Under the pieces are notes generated by a model. The model was not told where the DNA came from, did not search any database, and was given only the letters and a program-made list of their open reading frames with translations. A DNA stretch of 64,000 bases, taken from positions 7,703 through 71,702 of the forward strand of contig CAKTIE010000009.1 in assembly GCA_934565655.1 (NCBI GenBank), written 5' to 3'. Both the position numbers and the translations under genes were made by a program. The first letter of the stretch is position 1; the number at the start of each line of letters is the position of its first letter. This DNA comes from an uncultured Oscillospiraceae bacterium (GTDB taxonomy: Bacteria; Bacillota; Clostridia; Oscillospirales; Oscillospiraceae). This document shows, piece by piece, positions 34,803 through 44,491 of this stretch.

Positions 34803-35327
34803 ATGGCACTTAGGAAGATCGCGTTACAGGGTGAGGAATGTCTCACCAAGGTTTGCCGTCCCGTGACGGAATTCAATGACCGGCTGCATACCCTGCTGGA
34901 CGACATGGCGGAGACGCTGGAGGATGCCGGCGGCGTGGGTCTTGCCGCGCCTCAGGTGGGCATCCTGCGCCGGGTCTGCATCGTGCTGAACGAGGATGAC
35001 GAGATCATCGAGCTGATCAACCCCGAGATCGTCTATACCGAGGGCGAGGAGACGGCGCTGGAGGGCTGTCTCAGCGTGCCCGGCAAGTACGGCGAGGTCA
35101 CCCGCCCCTATGTGGTGCGGGTCAAGGCACAGGATCGTGACGGCCAGTGGTTCGAGGTGGAGGACGAGGGCATCACCGCCCGCTGCTTCTGCCATGAGAT
35201 CGAGCATCTGGACGGCCATCTGTTTGTGGAGCACACCGACCGCCTGCTGGAGGGCGAGGAGCTGCAGAAGTGGCTGACGGAGCATGCCGACCAGTATGAG
35301 ATCGAAGAAGAGGGCGAGGAAGAGTAA
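34803..35327 (+). CDS. def: Peptide deformylase
   Basis: A 174-residue metalloenzyme that removes the formyl group from new proteins. All three family motifs are present: GVGLAAPQVG, EGCLSVPG with the metal cysteine, and HEIEHLDG with the two metal histidines and catalytic Glu. An acidic tail (EIEEEGEEE) extends the C-terminus. The stop overlaps the fmt start by one base. Confidence 0.96.
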   Translation: MALRKIALQGEECLTKVCRPVTEFNDRLHTLLDDMAETLEDAGGVGLAAPQVGILRRVCIVLNEDDEIIELINPEIVYTEGEETALEGCLSVPGKYGEVTRPYVVRVKAQDRDGQWFEVEDEGITARCFCHEIEHLDGHLFVEHTDRLLEGEELQKWLTEHADQYEIEEEGEEE

Positions 35328-36247
35328 TGCGCATTTTGTTTATGGGTACACCGGATTTTGCCGTGGCTTCCCTGAAAGCGCTGGTGGAAGCCGGGCATGA
35401 GATCTGCGGCGTGTTTACCCAGCCGGATAAGCCCAAAAACCGCGGCCATAAGCTGGCCTTCTCGCCTGTAAAGGAATATGCATTGACACAGGATTTGCCG
35501 GTATATCAGCCCCTGAAGCTGCGGGACGGCACGGCGCTGGCGCTGGTGCAGGAGCTGCATCCGGAGCTGATCGTGGTGGCCGCCTATGGCCGCATCCTGC
35601 CGGAGGATATCCTGAACACGCCGCCCTACGGCTCCATCAACGTCCATTCCTCCATCCTGCCCAAGTACCGGGGCTCCGCGCCCATCAACTGGGCGGTGCT
35701 CAACGGTGAGCAGGTGACCGGCGTTACCATCATGTATATGGCCGCCGAGCTGGATGCGGGCGACATCATCCGCATCGCGGAGACGCCTATTGATCCCGAC
35801 GAGGACGCCCAGACCCTGACGGCGCGTCTGGCGCTGCTGGGCGCGGACGCGCTGGTGCAGGCGGTAAGCGACCTGCAAAGCGGGACTGCCACCCGCACGC
35901 CGCAGGAGCATGACAAGCACACCTACGCGCCCATGCTGGACAAATCCCTCAGTCCGCTGGACTTTACGAAGCCGGCCCGGCAGCTGCATGATCAGGTGCG
36001 GGGTCTGATCCCGTGGCCCTGCGCCACCACCGAGCTGAACGGCGCCACCGTCAAGGTATACCGCACCGCTGTGGGTGAGGAGACCGCCGCCGCGCCCGGC
36101 TCCGTCGTGGAGGCCAACAAGAAGGGCATCGCCATCGCCTGCGGCGACGGAAAGCTGCTGCGTATTCTGGAATTGCAGGCCCAGGGCGGCAAGCGCATGG
36201 CCGCCGCCGCCTATCTGGCGGGCCACCCGATCCCCGTCTGCCTATGA
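35327..36247 (+). CDS. fmt: Methionyl-tRNA formyltransferase
   Basis: A 306-residue enzyme that formylates initiator Met-tRNA, the reverse partner of the deformylase encoded just upstream. The N-terminal catalytic domain contains NVHSSILPKYRGSAPINWAVLNGE, with the Asn-His-Ser catalytic motif, and the C-terminal tRNA-binding domain contains VRGLIPWPCATTELNGATVKVYRT. It overlaps rsmB by 4 bp (ATGA). Confidence 0.96.
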   Translation: MRILFMGTPDFAVASLKALVEAGHEICGVFTQPDKPKNRGHKLAFSPVKEYALTQDLPVYQPLKLRDGTALALVQELHPELIVVAAYGRILPEDILNTPPYGSINVHSSILPKYRGSAPINWAVLNGEQVTGVTIMYMAAELDAGDIIRIAETPIDPDEDAQTLTARLALLGADALVQAVSDLQSGTATRTPQEHDKHTYAPMLDKSLSPLDFTKPARQLHDQVRGLIPWPCATTELNGATVKVYRTAVGEETAAAPGSVVEANKKGIAIACGDGKLLRILELQAQGGKRMAAAAYLAGHPIPVCL

Positions 36248-37584
36248 ACGAAAGACGGAGGGGCAATGCCCGCGATACCGCGCTGGAGGTGCTGCTGAGC
36301 GTCTCCAGTGCCAACGCATGGTCGGATGGCAGCCTGAAGCGCACCATCACCAAGAACGGACTGGACAGCCGGGATGCCGCGCTGGCCAGCCGTATCGCCT
36401 ATGGCGTGATCCAGAACCGCATGTATCTGGACTACTACATCAGTCTCTGGTGTACCCAGAAGGCGGCGCGGCTGGAGCCGCTGATCCTGAATATCCTGCG
36501 GATCGGCGCGTATCAGATCCTGTTCATGGATAAGATCCCCCACCGGGCCGCCGTCAACGAGGCGGTGGAGATGGCCAAGCGCCACGGCCGCCCCCGTGCG
36601 GCAGGCATGGTCAACGCGGTGCTGCGGAAATTCGTTACCAACTGGCTGGATATGCCGGAGCTGCCCCGGGGCAGCACGGCGGACTATCTGTCGCTGCGGT
36701 ATAGCCATCCCAAGTGGCTGGTGACCCGCTTGATCGACATTTTGGGCGCGGAGGAGGCGGAGCAGTATCTCCGCTGCAACAACGCCATCGTGCCCACCAC
36801 CATCCAGACCAATACATTGAAAACCGCGCCGGAGGCGCTGGAGAAGGAGCTGCGCTCCCGCGGCGCAGTGGTAGAGCCCCATCCCTGGATGGCGGGCTGC
36901 TTTGAGGTCAGCGGCACTGGCGATATGGAGAGTCTCAGCGCCTTCCGAGAGGGCCTCTTTACCGTACAGGACGCGGCGGCCCGCCTGGTGGCCACCGTGG
37001 CCGCGCCGCAGGAGACCGACCGGGTGCTGGACGTCTGCGCGGCGCCGGGCGGCAAGTCCTTCGCGCTGGCCATCGACATGGGGGACAAGGGCGATATCCT
37101 GTCCTGCGACGTGCATCCCCATAAGCTGAAGCTCATTGAAAACGGCGCGGCCCGGCTGGGCCTGCGCTCCATCCGCACGGTGCTGGCCGACGGACGGGAG
37201 CGCCACGAGGCGTGGATCGGGCAGGCGGATGTGGTGGTGGCCGACGTGCCCTGCTCCGGCCTGGGCATCATCCGCAAGAAGCCGGATATCCGCTATAAGG
37301 ATCCCAAGGAGTTGGCGAAGCTGCCCCGTGAGCAGCGGGCCATTCTGGAGAATGCCGCCGGTTACGTCCGCCCCGGCGGGACCCTGATCTACTCCACCTG
37401 CACGGTGCTGCCGGAGGAGAATCAGGAGGTCATTACCTGGTTTTTGAAGGGCCATCCGGAGTTCCGGCTGTCGCCCTTTGTGCTGCCCGCACCCATCGGC
37501 GGGTGTGACGGCCACCTGACGCTGTGGCCGCAGCGGTGGGGAACGGACGGCTTCTATATCTGCCGTCTGGAAAAGCAGAAGTAA
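36244..37584 (+). CDS. rsmB: 16S rRNA (cytosine-967-C5)-methyltransferase
   Basis: A 446-residue protein with an N-terminal NusB-like RNA-binding domain (about residues 1-140: RDTALEVLLSVSSANAWSDGSLK, RAAVNEAVEMAKRHG) and a C-terminal SAM methyltransferase. SAM binding is marked by VLDVCAAPGGKS, and the catalytic cysteines by ADVPCSGLGIIRKKPDIRY and YSTCTVLPEEN. It acts on 16S rRNA C967. Confidence 0.95.
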   Translation: MNERRRGNARDTALEVLLSVSSANAWSDGSLKRTITKNGLDSRDAALASRIAYGVIQNRMYLDYYISLWCTQKAARLEPLILNILRIGAYQILFMDKIPHRAAVNEAVEMAKRHGRPRAAGMVNAVLRKFVTNWLDMPELPRGSTADYLSLRYSHPKWLVTRLIDILGAEEAEQYLRCNNAIVPTTIQTNTLKTAPEALEKELRSRGAVVEPHPWMAGCFEVSGTGDMESLSAFREGLFTVQDAAARLVATVAAPQETDRVLDVCAAPGGKSFALAIDMGDKGDILSCDVHPHKLKLIENGAARLGLRSIRTVLADGRERHEAWIGQADVVVADVPCSGLGIIRKKPDIRYKDPKELAKLPREQRAILENAAGYVRPGGTLIYSTCTVLPEENQEVITWFLKGHPEFRLSPFVLPAPIGGCDGHLTLWPQRWGTDGFYICRLEKQK

Positions 37585-37594
37585 GGAATTGCCT

Positions 37595-38623
37595 ATGATC
37601 GACATCAAATCGCTGAATCTTCAGGAGATGACCCAGCTGCTGCGGGAGATGGGAGAACCGGCCTTCCGGGGCAAGCAGGTGTTTACCTGGCTCCACAAGG
37701 GCGTGACCTCCTTTGAGGACATGAGCAACCTCAGCAAGCCCCTGCGGCAGAAGCTGACGGAGCAGTGCGTCATCACCGTTCCCACGGTGGAGCGCAAGCA
37801 GGTGTCCAAGCACGACGGTACGGTCAAGTACCTGTGGCGGCTGGGTGACGGCAACTGCATCGAAACGGTGCTGATGCGCTATCACCACGGCAATACCGTG
37901 TGCATCTCCTCTCAGGTGGGCTGCCGCATGGGCTGTGCCTTCTGCGCCAGCACCATCGCCGGAAAGGTACGGGATCTGACGCCGTCCGAGATACTGGATC
38001 AGGTGCTGTTCACCCAGCTGGACAGCGGACTGGATATCTCCAACATCGTGCTGATGGGTATTGGTGAGCCGCTGGATAACAAGGACAACGTGCTGAAGTT
38101 TCTGGAGCTGGTCAACAGCCCGGACGGCCTGAATATCGGCATGCGGCACATCAGCCTGTCCACCTGCGGCATCGTGCCGCAGATCGACGCGCTGGCGGAG
38201 CTGAATTTGCAGCTGACGCTGTCGGTGTCCCTCCACGCGCCGGATAGCGAGACACGCTCGAGGATCATGCCGGTGAACAGGGCCTACGACGTGGAGGAGC
38301 TGTTTGCCGCCTGCCACCGGTATTTCCAGAAGACCGGCCGGCGTATCAGCTTTGAGTACGCCATGATCGACGGCGTCAACGACCACGATTGGCAGGCGGA
38401 TCTCATCGCCCAGCGCATCAAGGGCATGCCGGGGCATGTGAATCTGATCCCGCTGAATGAGGTGACGGAGAGTCCCTTCAAGCCCAGCCGCCGCACGGCA
38501 GCCTTCCAGAAGCGGCTGGAGTCTCACGGCATTACCGCAACGGTTCGCCGCAGTCTGGGCGGCGACATCGACGCATCCTGCGGCCAGCTGCGCCGCAAGG
38601 CCATGGAGGAGAGCAGAAAATGA
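37595..38623 (+). CDS. rlmN: 23S rRNA (adenine-2503-C2)-methyltransferase
   Basis: A 342-residue radical SAM methylase acting on A2503 of 23S rRNA and on tRNA. The radical SAM cluster motif is GCRMGCAFCAS (CxxxCxxC, about residues 110-118). The conserved LMGIGEPLDN and the C-terminal GGDIDASCGQL with the resolving cysteine are present; another conserved cysteine lies in CHRYFQKTGR. The ATG at 37595 is preferred over a TTG two codons upstream. ATGA overlap with prpC follows. Confidence 0.96.
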   Translation: MIDIKSLNLQEMTQLLREMGEPAFRGKQVFTWLHKGVTSFEDMSNLSKPLRQKLTEQCVITVPTVERKQVSKHDGTVKYLWRLGDGNCIETVLMRYHHGNTVCISSQVGCRMGCAFCASTIAGKVRDLTPSEILDQVLFTQLDSGLDISNIVLMGIGEPLDNKDNVLKFLELVNSPDGLNIGMRHISLSTCGIVPQIDALAELNLQLTLSVSLHAPDSETRSRIMPVNRAYDVEELFAACHRYFQKTGRRISFEYAMIDGVNDHDWQADLIAQRIKGMPGHVNLIPLNEVTESPFKPSRRTAAFQKRLESHGITATVRRSLGGDIDASCGQLRRKAMEESRK

Positions 38624-39351
38624 GGATCTGGGGCATTACCGACACAGGACTGGTGCGGCGTGAAAATCAGGACGCCTATGCCACCGCCGTGATCGCGGAC
38701 TGTACCGTAGCCGTAGTGTGCGACGGTATGGGCGGCACCAACGGAGGCCATATGGCCAGCACCATCGCGGTGGACACGCTGCTGGAGCAGCTGCGGGAGC
38801 GGCTGAAGCCCGGTATGGAGCGGACGCAGATCAAAAACGCGGTGCTTCAGGGTATCGCGCAGGCCAACGATGCCATCCGTGCCAAAGCGGCGGAGGATGA
38901 GACGCTGGCCAACATGGGAACGACGCTGGTGTGCGCCGTCTGCCGCGACAGTGAGGCGCTCGTGTTCAATGTGGGCGACAGCCGCGGCTATCTGATCGGC
39001 GAAAGCGGCATCCACCAGATCACACGCGACCACTCGGTGGTGGAGAACATGGTGGAGCGGGGCGATATCACGCCCGCGCAGGCACGCCGCCACCCCCGTC
39101 GGAATCTGATCACCCGCGCGCTGGGACCGGACGTACAGGTGGAGGCGGACACGTTTCCCGTGTCGTGGCAGCAGGGGGATTTCCTGCTGCTGTGTACCGA
39201 TGGTCTGGTCAATACGGTGACGGATCAGGAGATGTTGTTTGAGATCATGCATGAGAATGATCTGGACGGCTGCCTTGACCGGCTGATGGCTGCGGCCAGA
39301 GAGCAGGGCGCGCCGGACAATGTTACCATCGTTCTGCTGCAAAATCTATGA
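38620..39351 (+). CDS. prpC: PP2C-type serine/threonine phosphatase
   Basis: A 243-residue PPM phosphatase. Metal-binding motifs are visible: RRENQDAY, VCDGMGGTNGGHMAS, CTDGLVNTVTDQE and GAPDNVTIVL. It reverses phosphorylation by the kinase PrkC encoded 16 bp downstream, controlling cell-wall and growth signalling. It is coupled to rlmN by ATGA. Confidence 0.95.
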   Translation: MRIWGITDTGLVRRENQDAYATAVIADCTVAVVCDGMGGTNGGHMASTIAVDTLLEQLRERLKPGMERTQIKNAVLQGIAQANDAIRAKAAEDETLANMGTTLVCAVCRDSEALVFNVGDSRGYLIGESGIHQITRDHSVVENMVERGDITPAQARRHPRRNLITRALGPDVQVEADTFPVSWQQGDFLLLCTDGLVNTVTDQEMLFEIMHENDLDGCLDRLMAAAREQGAPDNVTIVLLQNL

Positions 39352-39367
39352 AAGGAGATGACCACAA

Positions 39368-41311
39368 ATGGATCAGTACATTGGTAAAATGCTGGACAAT
39401 CGCTATGAGCTGTTGGAGTTGATCGGCACCGGCGGTATGGCCAACGTCTATAAGGCCAAGTGCCACCGCCTTAACCGGCTTGTGGCCATCAAAATTTTGA
39501 AAAGTGAGCTGGCGGAGAACGCGGAATTCCGCCGCCGCTTCCGGGATGAATCACTGGCTGTCGCCCAGCTGAGCCATGCCAACATCGTGTCCATTTACGA
39601 CGTGTCCAGCTCTCAGGGCATCGACTATATCGTCATGGAGCTGATCGACGGCATTACTTTGAAGCAGTATATGGAGCGCCGGGGCCACATGGACTGGCGG
39701 GAGGCGCTGCATTTCATCACCCAGATCATGCGGGGCCTGAGCCACGCCCACAGCCGCGGCATCATCCACCGGGATATCAAGCCCCAGAACATCATGGTGC
39801 TGCGGGACGGCAGCGTGAAGGTGGCCGACTTCGGCATTGCCTGCTTGGCTGACGCCCACCAGACCCTGGCCCAGGAGGCGCTGGGCAGCGTGCACTATAT
39901 TTCTCCGGAGCAGGCCAAGGGCGAACGTCTGGACGCCCGCAGTGATATTTACAGCGCCGGTGTGGTGCTGTACGAGATGCTGACGGGACGCCTGCCCTTT
40001 GAGGGGGACAACGCCGTTTCCGTGGCGATCCAGCACCTGAGCAGCGTGCCGCTGAACCCCCGTGAGATCGACCCCGACATTCCCGAGGCGCTGGAACTGA
40101 TCTGCATGAAGGCCATGAGCGCCGACCGCGACAAGCGCTATCAGAGCGCCGATGCCATGCTGATGGATCTGGAGAAGTTCCGCAAGGATCCGTCGGTGGA
40201 TCTGGACTATATCCGCACGGAGCTGACCGCCAGTGTGGACAGCCAGCCCACCAGCCCCATTCCTGTACAGAAGGTGTCCGCCGCGGTGAAGAGCCGTCAG
40301 GCGGAGGATGAGGATGACGAGGAAGAGGAGGACGGCTGGTCGCTGCTGGACTATGTCCGTGAGAATAAGAAGCTGGTGGGACTGCTGGCGGCCGGTCTGG
40401 CGGTGATCATTCTGGTGTTTGTGATCATCTTTGCCGGTTTCGGCAGCGGCGGCAGCGATAAGGCGTATAAGGTGCCGAATATTCTGGGCTATACGGTGGA
40501 GGAGGCCAACCAGCTGGAGACGGTGAAGGATATCTTTACCATCGAGGTGGTGGGAACGCTGAACGACGACCATTTCCAGCCCGGCCAGATCGTGCAGCAG
40601 GATCCCGCCGACGGCGTGGAGCGCCGCAGCAATTTTGTGATCCAGGTCTACGTCTGCGCCGAGCGGCAGGAGACCACCATGCCCAATCTCCAGGGGATGG
40701 ACTATCAGTCCGCCAAGCTGGAGCTGCAGCAGTATGACCTGAAGCTGAATGTCATGACCGAGGAGCGGTTTTCCGACGAGTTCCCCTCCGGACAGGTGAT
40801 GGAGACGACCCCGGCGGTGGGCGCTGTGCTGAAAAAGGGCGCGTCTGTTACGCTGGTGGTCAGCAAGGGCCCAGAGAGCGTCACGGTGCCGGACTTTACC
40901 AAAAAGAGCTATGAGAAGGCCAAGGCCGAAGCGGAACAGCTGGGCCTGAAGGTGGGAAGTCCGGAATACCAGTTCTTCTATCCCTTTGCCGACGAGGGTG
41001 ACGTGATCGACCAGAGCATCCAGCCCGGTACGTCGGTGCCGGGCGGCACGGAGATCATCTTCACCGTGTACGACAGCCGGGGCAGTCAGGAGCGGACGGT
41101 GCGCGTGGAGTTCCTGGTGCCGGATGACCTCAGCGACGAGGATACCCTCCGGGTGGAATTCCTGATGGATGATCAGGTGGTGGACACCCGGTTCATCAGC
41201 GGCGATGACGCCACGGTAAGCTTCGATTATACCGGAAAGCCCGGTACGTCGGCGACGGTATACGCCCGCATCAACGGCGTGTCCACCGCCTCACAGGAGA
41301 TCGATTTTTGA
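39368..41311 (+). CDS. prkC: PASTA-domain serine/threonine kinase
   Basis: A 647-residue membrane kinase. The cytoplasmic kinase domain (about residues 10-270) has GTGGMANVYKAK, HRDIKPQN and VADFGIA. A membrane helix (about 338-358) follows an acidic juxtamembrane stretch (QAEDEDDEEEEDGW). Outside are three PASTA repeats (about 370-565), which bind peptidoglycan fragments, and a C-terminal beta-rich domain. It senses cell-wall material and phosphorylates regulators. AAAGGAGATG precedes the ATG. Confidence 0.95.
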   Translation: MDQYIGKMLDNRYELLELIGTGGMANVYKAKCHRLNRLVAIKILKSELAENAEFRRRFRDESLAVAQLSHANIVSIYDVSSSQGIDYIVMELIDGITLKQYMERRGHMDWREALHFITQIMRGLSHAHSRGIIHRDIKPQNIMVLRDGSVKVADFGIACLADAHQTLAQEALGSVHYISPEQAKGERLDARSDIYSAGVVLYEMLTGRLPFEGDNAVSVAIQHLSSVPLNPREIDPDIPEALELICMKAMSADRDKRYQSADAMLMDLEKFRKDPSVDLDYIRTELTASVDSQPTSPIPVQKVSAAVKSRQAEDEDDEEEEDGWSLLDYVRENKKLVGLLAAGLAVIILVFVIIFAGFGSGGSDKAYKVPNILGYTVEEANQLETVKDIFTIEVVGTLNDDHFQPGQIVQQDPADGVERRSNFVIQVYVCAERQETTMPNLQGMDYQSAKLELQQYDLKLNVMTEERFSDEFPSGQVMETTPAVGAVLKKGASVTLVVSKGPESVTVPDFTKKSYEKAKAEAEQLGLKVGSPEYQFFYPFADEGDVIDQSIQPGTSVPGGTEIIFTVYDSRGSQERTVRVEFLVPDDLSDEDTLRVEFLMDDQVVDTRFISGDDATVSFDYTGKPGTSATVYARINGVSTASQEIDF

Positions 41312-42192
41312 GCCGGGGCAGGATCGAGAAGGCCCTCAGCGGCTTCTACTACGTCAATACCGGCAGCGGGACGCTGCAGTGCCGCGCCCGCGGCAAGTTC
41401 CGTAAAGAGGGCATGAGCCCGCTGGTGGGCGACTGGGTGGAGGTGCAGGAGCTGGGCGGCGGCGAAGGCATGGTGCAGGCCATCGAGCCGCGCACCTGCC
41501 AGTTCCAGCGGCCTGCCGCCGCCAATGTGGATCAGCTGGTGGTGATTGCCTCCGCCGCCATTCCGGTGACGGATCCATACCTCATCGACCGCATCAGCGC
41601 CATCGCGGCGCTGAAGGGCTGCGCCGTGCTGGTGGTGCTGAACAAGTGCGACCTTGACCCGGCGGAGGAGCTGTACGGCATTTACAGCGCCTCGGCCATT
41701 CCGGTGCTGCGGGCCAGCGCGGTGACAGGGGAGGGCCTGCCGGAGCTGTACCGTGCCTTGCAGGGGAAGCTGAGCGTGCTGACCGGCAATTCCGGCGTGG
41801 GAAAATCCAGCCTGCTGAACGCGCTGGCGCCCCATTTTGACCTGCCGGTGGGCGAGGTCAGCAAGGCGCTGGGCCGCGGCCGCCATACCACCCGCCATGT
41901 GGAGATGTTCCCGCTGGACGGGGATACCTATGTGATCGACACGCCGGGCTTTTCCTCCTTTGACGCCCAGTCACTGGAGTGGGAGCTGAAGCAGCATCTG
42001 CCGGAGACATTCCCGGAGTTTGCACCCTATCTGGACGGCTGCCGCTTCGTGGGCTGCCAGCATGTGAAGGAGAAGGGCTGCGCCGTTCTGCAGGCGGTGA
42101 AGGAGGGGAAGATCCCCCAGAGCCGCCACCGCAGCTATGTCCGCCTCTATGAGGAGCTGAAGCCCCTGAAGGAATGGGAACAGAATAAGTGA
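41308..42192 (+). CDS. rsgA: Ribosome small-subunit GTPase RsgA
   Basis: A 294-residue circularly permuted GTPase that checks 30S maturation. An OB fold at the N-terminus is followed by NKCDLD (G4), TGNSGVGKSSLLNAL (G1), DTPGFSSFD (G3), and the C-terminal zinc finger (CRFVGCQHVKEKGCAV). The start is a TTG overlapping the prkC stop (TTGA). In many Firmicutes rpe and thiN follow; here a terminator does. Confidence 0.95.
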   Translation: MSRGRIEKALSGFYYVNTGSGTLQCRARGKFRKEGMSPLVGDWVEVQELGGGEGMVQAIEPRTCQFQRPAAANVDQLVVIASAAIPVTDPYLIDRISAIAALKGCAVLVVLNKCDLDPAEELYGIYSASAIPVLRASAVTGEGLPELYRALQGKLSVLTGNSGVGKSSLLNALAPHFDLPVGEVSKALGRGRHTTRHVEMFPLDGDTYVIDTPGFSSFDAQSLEWELKQHLPETFPEFAPYLDGCRFVGCQHVKEKGCAVLQAVKEGKIPQSRHRSYVRLYEELKPLKEWEQNK

Positions 42193-42202
42193 CCTGTCTA
42201 TG

Positions 42203-42228
42203 GAAGCGGCCGTTCGGCCGCTTCTTTT
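42203..42228 (+). terminator. Terminator ending the housekeeping operon after rsgA
   Basis: Stem GAAGCGGCCG with CGGCCGCTTC around a 2-nt loop (42203-42224), followed by TTTT. Confidence 0.82.
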
Positions 42229-42249
42229 CTGCCGTTTTTCGGTTTTCTA

Positions 42250-42278
42250 TTGCCAGAAAGGGGAAAAAAGAGTATAAT
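42250..42278 (+). promoter_or_regulatory. Promoter of ruvCAB
   Basis: TTGCCA (42250-42255), 17-bp spacer, TATAAT (42273-42278), 30 bp before the ruvC GTG. Confidence 0.82.
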
Positions 42279-42307
42279 AAACTGATTTATCATGGGGAGG
42301 GAGCGCC

Positions 42308-42820
42308 GTGCGTATTTTGGGAATAGACCCCGGTGTGGCCATTGTGGGCTTCGGTGTGCTGGACTGTGCCGGTGCTGCCCAGAAAATGGTACAGTACGGC
42401 GCCATCAATACCCCGGCGGGCATGCCGCTGGCGGCACGGCTGACGCTGATCGAAAGCGACCTGACGGAGCTGATCCGGCAGTTTCAGCCGGACGAAATGG
42501 CCATCGAGGAGCTGTTTTTCAGCAAGAATATCACCACCGGCATCGCGGTGGCTCACGCCCGGGGCGTGATCCTGTGTACCGCCGAAAAGCTGCACCTGCC
42601 CATTTACGAATACACCCCCATGCAGGTGAAGCAGGCGGTGGTGGGCTATGGCCTTGCGGAGAAAAAGCAGGTGATGGACATGACCCGTCGTCTGCTGAAG
42701 CTGAAGGCCGTCCCGCGGCCCGACGACGCCGCCGACGCGCTGGCCATCGCCATCTGCCATGCCCGCAGCGCCACCAGCCTGCTGCGGCGCACCGACCCCA
42801 ACGTAAAGGAGACCGTGTGA
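42308..42820 (+). CDS. ruvC: Holliday junction resolvase RuvC
   Basis: A 170-residue RNase H-fold endonuclease cutting Holliday junctions. The four catalytic acids are visible: IDPG near the N-terminus, AIEELFF, and the C-terminal DDAADALAIA. It starts at GTG after GGGGAGGGAG. The stop overlaps the ruvA ATG by one base. Confidence 0.95.
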   Translation: MRILGIDPGVAIVGFGVLDCAGAAQKMVQYGAINTPAGMPLAARLTLIESDLTELIRQFQPDEMAIEELFFSKNITTGIAVAHARGVILCTAEKLHLPIYEYTPMQVKQAVVGYGLAEKKQVMDMTRRLLKLKAVPRPDDAADALAIAICHARSATSLLRRTDPNVKETV

Positions 42821-43422
42821 TGTTTTACTATCTCAACGGCACCGTAGCCGAAATGGAGGCCAATCTGGCCGTGATCGACTGCGGCGGCGTGGGCTACGCC
42901 TGCGCCACCACCAACTATACCCTGTCACAGCTGAAAAAGGGCGAAAGGGCCCGGCTGTATACCTACATGAACGTCCGGGAGGACGCGGTGGAGCTGTTTG
43001 GCTTCGCCAGCCAGAGCGAACTGCACAGCTTCAAGCTGCTGCTGGGCGTCTCCGGCGTAGGCCCCAAGGCGGCGCTGTCCATCCTGTCGGCCAACACCCC
43101 GGCCAATCTGGCTATGGCGGTGGTGATGGGCGACGAAAAGGCCCTGACCGCCGCGCCGGGCATCGGCAAAAAGATCGCCCAGCGCATTATTCTGGAGCTG
43201 AAGGATAAGCTGGCCAAGGAGCAGAGCTCCTTCGGCCCGGATAACGGCGGCAGCGTACCGGTGACGGTGCTGCCCAACGACAAGGCCAAGGAGGCCGGTG
43301 CGGCGCTGGCCGTGCTGGGCTACAGCGGCAGCGAGGTGGCGGCGGCCATGAAGGGCATCGACATGGACGCCCTGCCGCTGGAGGAGATCATCCGCCAGGC
43401 GCTCAAGCGCATGGTGAAGTAA
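42820..43422 (+). CDS. ruvA: Holliday junction branch migration subunit RuvA
   Basis: A 200-residue protein that binds four-way junctions as a tetramer. The OB-fold N-terminus ([26 protein letters not shown]), two helix-hairpin-helix motifs ([16 protein letters not shown] and [22 protein letters not shown]), and the C-terminal RuvB-binding helices are all present. The start is fixed by family alignment and the one-base overlap with ruvC. Confidence 0.95.
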   Translation: MFYYLNGTVAEMEANLAVIDCGGVGYACATTNYTLSQLKKGERARLYTYMNVREDAVELFGFASQSELHSFKLLLGVSGVGPKAALSILSANTPANLAMAVVMGDEKALTAAPGIGKKIAQRIILELKDKLAKEQSSFGPDNGGSVPVTVLPNDKAKEAGAALAVLGYSGSEVAAAMKGIDMDALPLEEIIRQALKRMVK

Positions 43423-43435
43423 GGGAGGGGACAGC

Positions 43436-44476
43436 GTGAGCATTGATTACGGAAGCGACATCTACGAGGAGCCGATCGTCTCCACCACCTTCCTGCCGGA
43501 GGACGCCCAGGAGAAGTCCCTGCGTCCCCACACCCTGAAGGAGTACATCGGTCAGGAGAAGGCCAAGGGCAACCTGTCCGTGTTTATCGAGGCGGCACGC
43601 CGCCGGGGCGAATCGCTGGATCATGTGCTGCTGCACGGCCCTCCGGGCCTGGGCAAGACCACGCTGGCGGGTATCATCGCCGCCGAGATGGGGGTCAATA
43701 TCCGCATCACCTCCGGCCCGGCCATCGAAAAGCCCGGCGATCTGGCGGCGCTGCTGACCAACCTCAACGAGAATGACATTCTCTTCGTGGACGAGATCCA
43801 CCGGCTGAACCGGGCCGTGGAGGAGATCCTGTACCCCGCCATGGAGGATTACGCCATCGACATCATCATCGGCAAAGGCCCCTCCGCAAACTCCATCCGG
43901 CTGGATCTGCCCCACTTTACGCTGATCGGAGCCACCACGCGGGCAGGCTCTCTGTCCGCGCCGCTGCGGGATCGCTTCGGCGTGACGCTGCGGCTGGAGC
44001 TGTATACGCCGGAGGAGCTGAAGGAGATCGTCACCCGAAGCGCCGGTATTCTGGATGTGCCCATCGAGGAGGCGGGCGCCATGGAGATCGCCCGCCGTTC
44101 CCGCGGCACGCCCCGTATCGCCAACCGCATGCTGCGCCGCGTCCGGGACTTTGCGCAGGTGAAGGCCGACGGCGTGATCACCCGTCAGGTGGCGGACAGC
44201 GCCCTGCTGGCGCTGGAGGTGGACTATCTGGGGCTGGATCAGGTGGATCGCCGGATGCTGCGGGCCATTATCGAGAATTACGGCGGCGGCCCGGTGGGTC
44301 TGGACACGCTGGCGGCCACCATCGGTGAGGAGTCGGTGACGTTGGAGGACGTGTACGAGCCGTATCTGATGCAGCTGGGCTTCCTGACCCGCACGCCCCG
44401 CGGCCGCTGCGTGACGCGCAAGGCCTATGAGCACCTGCATATGGAATTTATGGGACAGACCCAATTGGAATTATGA
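43436..44476 (+). CDS. ruvB: Holliday junction branch migration helicase RuvB
   Basis: A 346-residue AAA+ motor. Walker A is GPPGLGKTT, Walker B region [10 protein letters not shown], sensor 1 [18 protein letters not shown], and the C-terminal winged helix contains [15 protein letters not shown]. The start is GTG after GGGAGGGG. It completes ruvCAB. Confidence 0.96.
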   Translation: MSIDYGSDIYEEPIVSTTFLPEDAQEKSLRPHTLKEYIGQEKAKGNLSVFIEAARRRGESLDHVLLHGPPGLGKTTLAGIIAAEMGVNIRITSGPAIEKPGDLAALLTNLNENDILFVDEIHRLNRAVEEILYPAMEDYAIDIIIGKGPSANSIRLDLPHFTLIGATTRAGSLSAPLRDRFGVTLRLELYTPEELKEIVTRSAGILDVPIEEAGAMEIARRSRGTPRIANRMLRRVRDFAQVKADGVITRQVADSALLALEVDYLGLDQVDRRMLRAIIENYGGGPVGLDTLAATIGEESVTLEDVYEPYLMQLGFLTRTPRGRCVTRKAYEHLHMEFMGQTQLEL

Positions 44477-44491
44477 GAGGAAGCAGAGAAA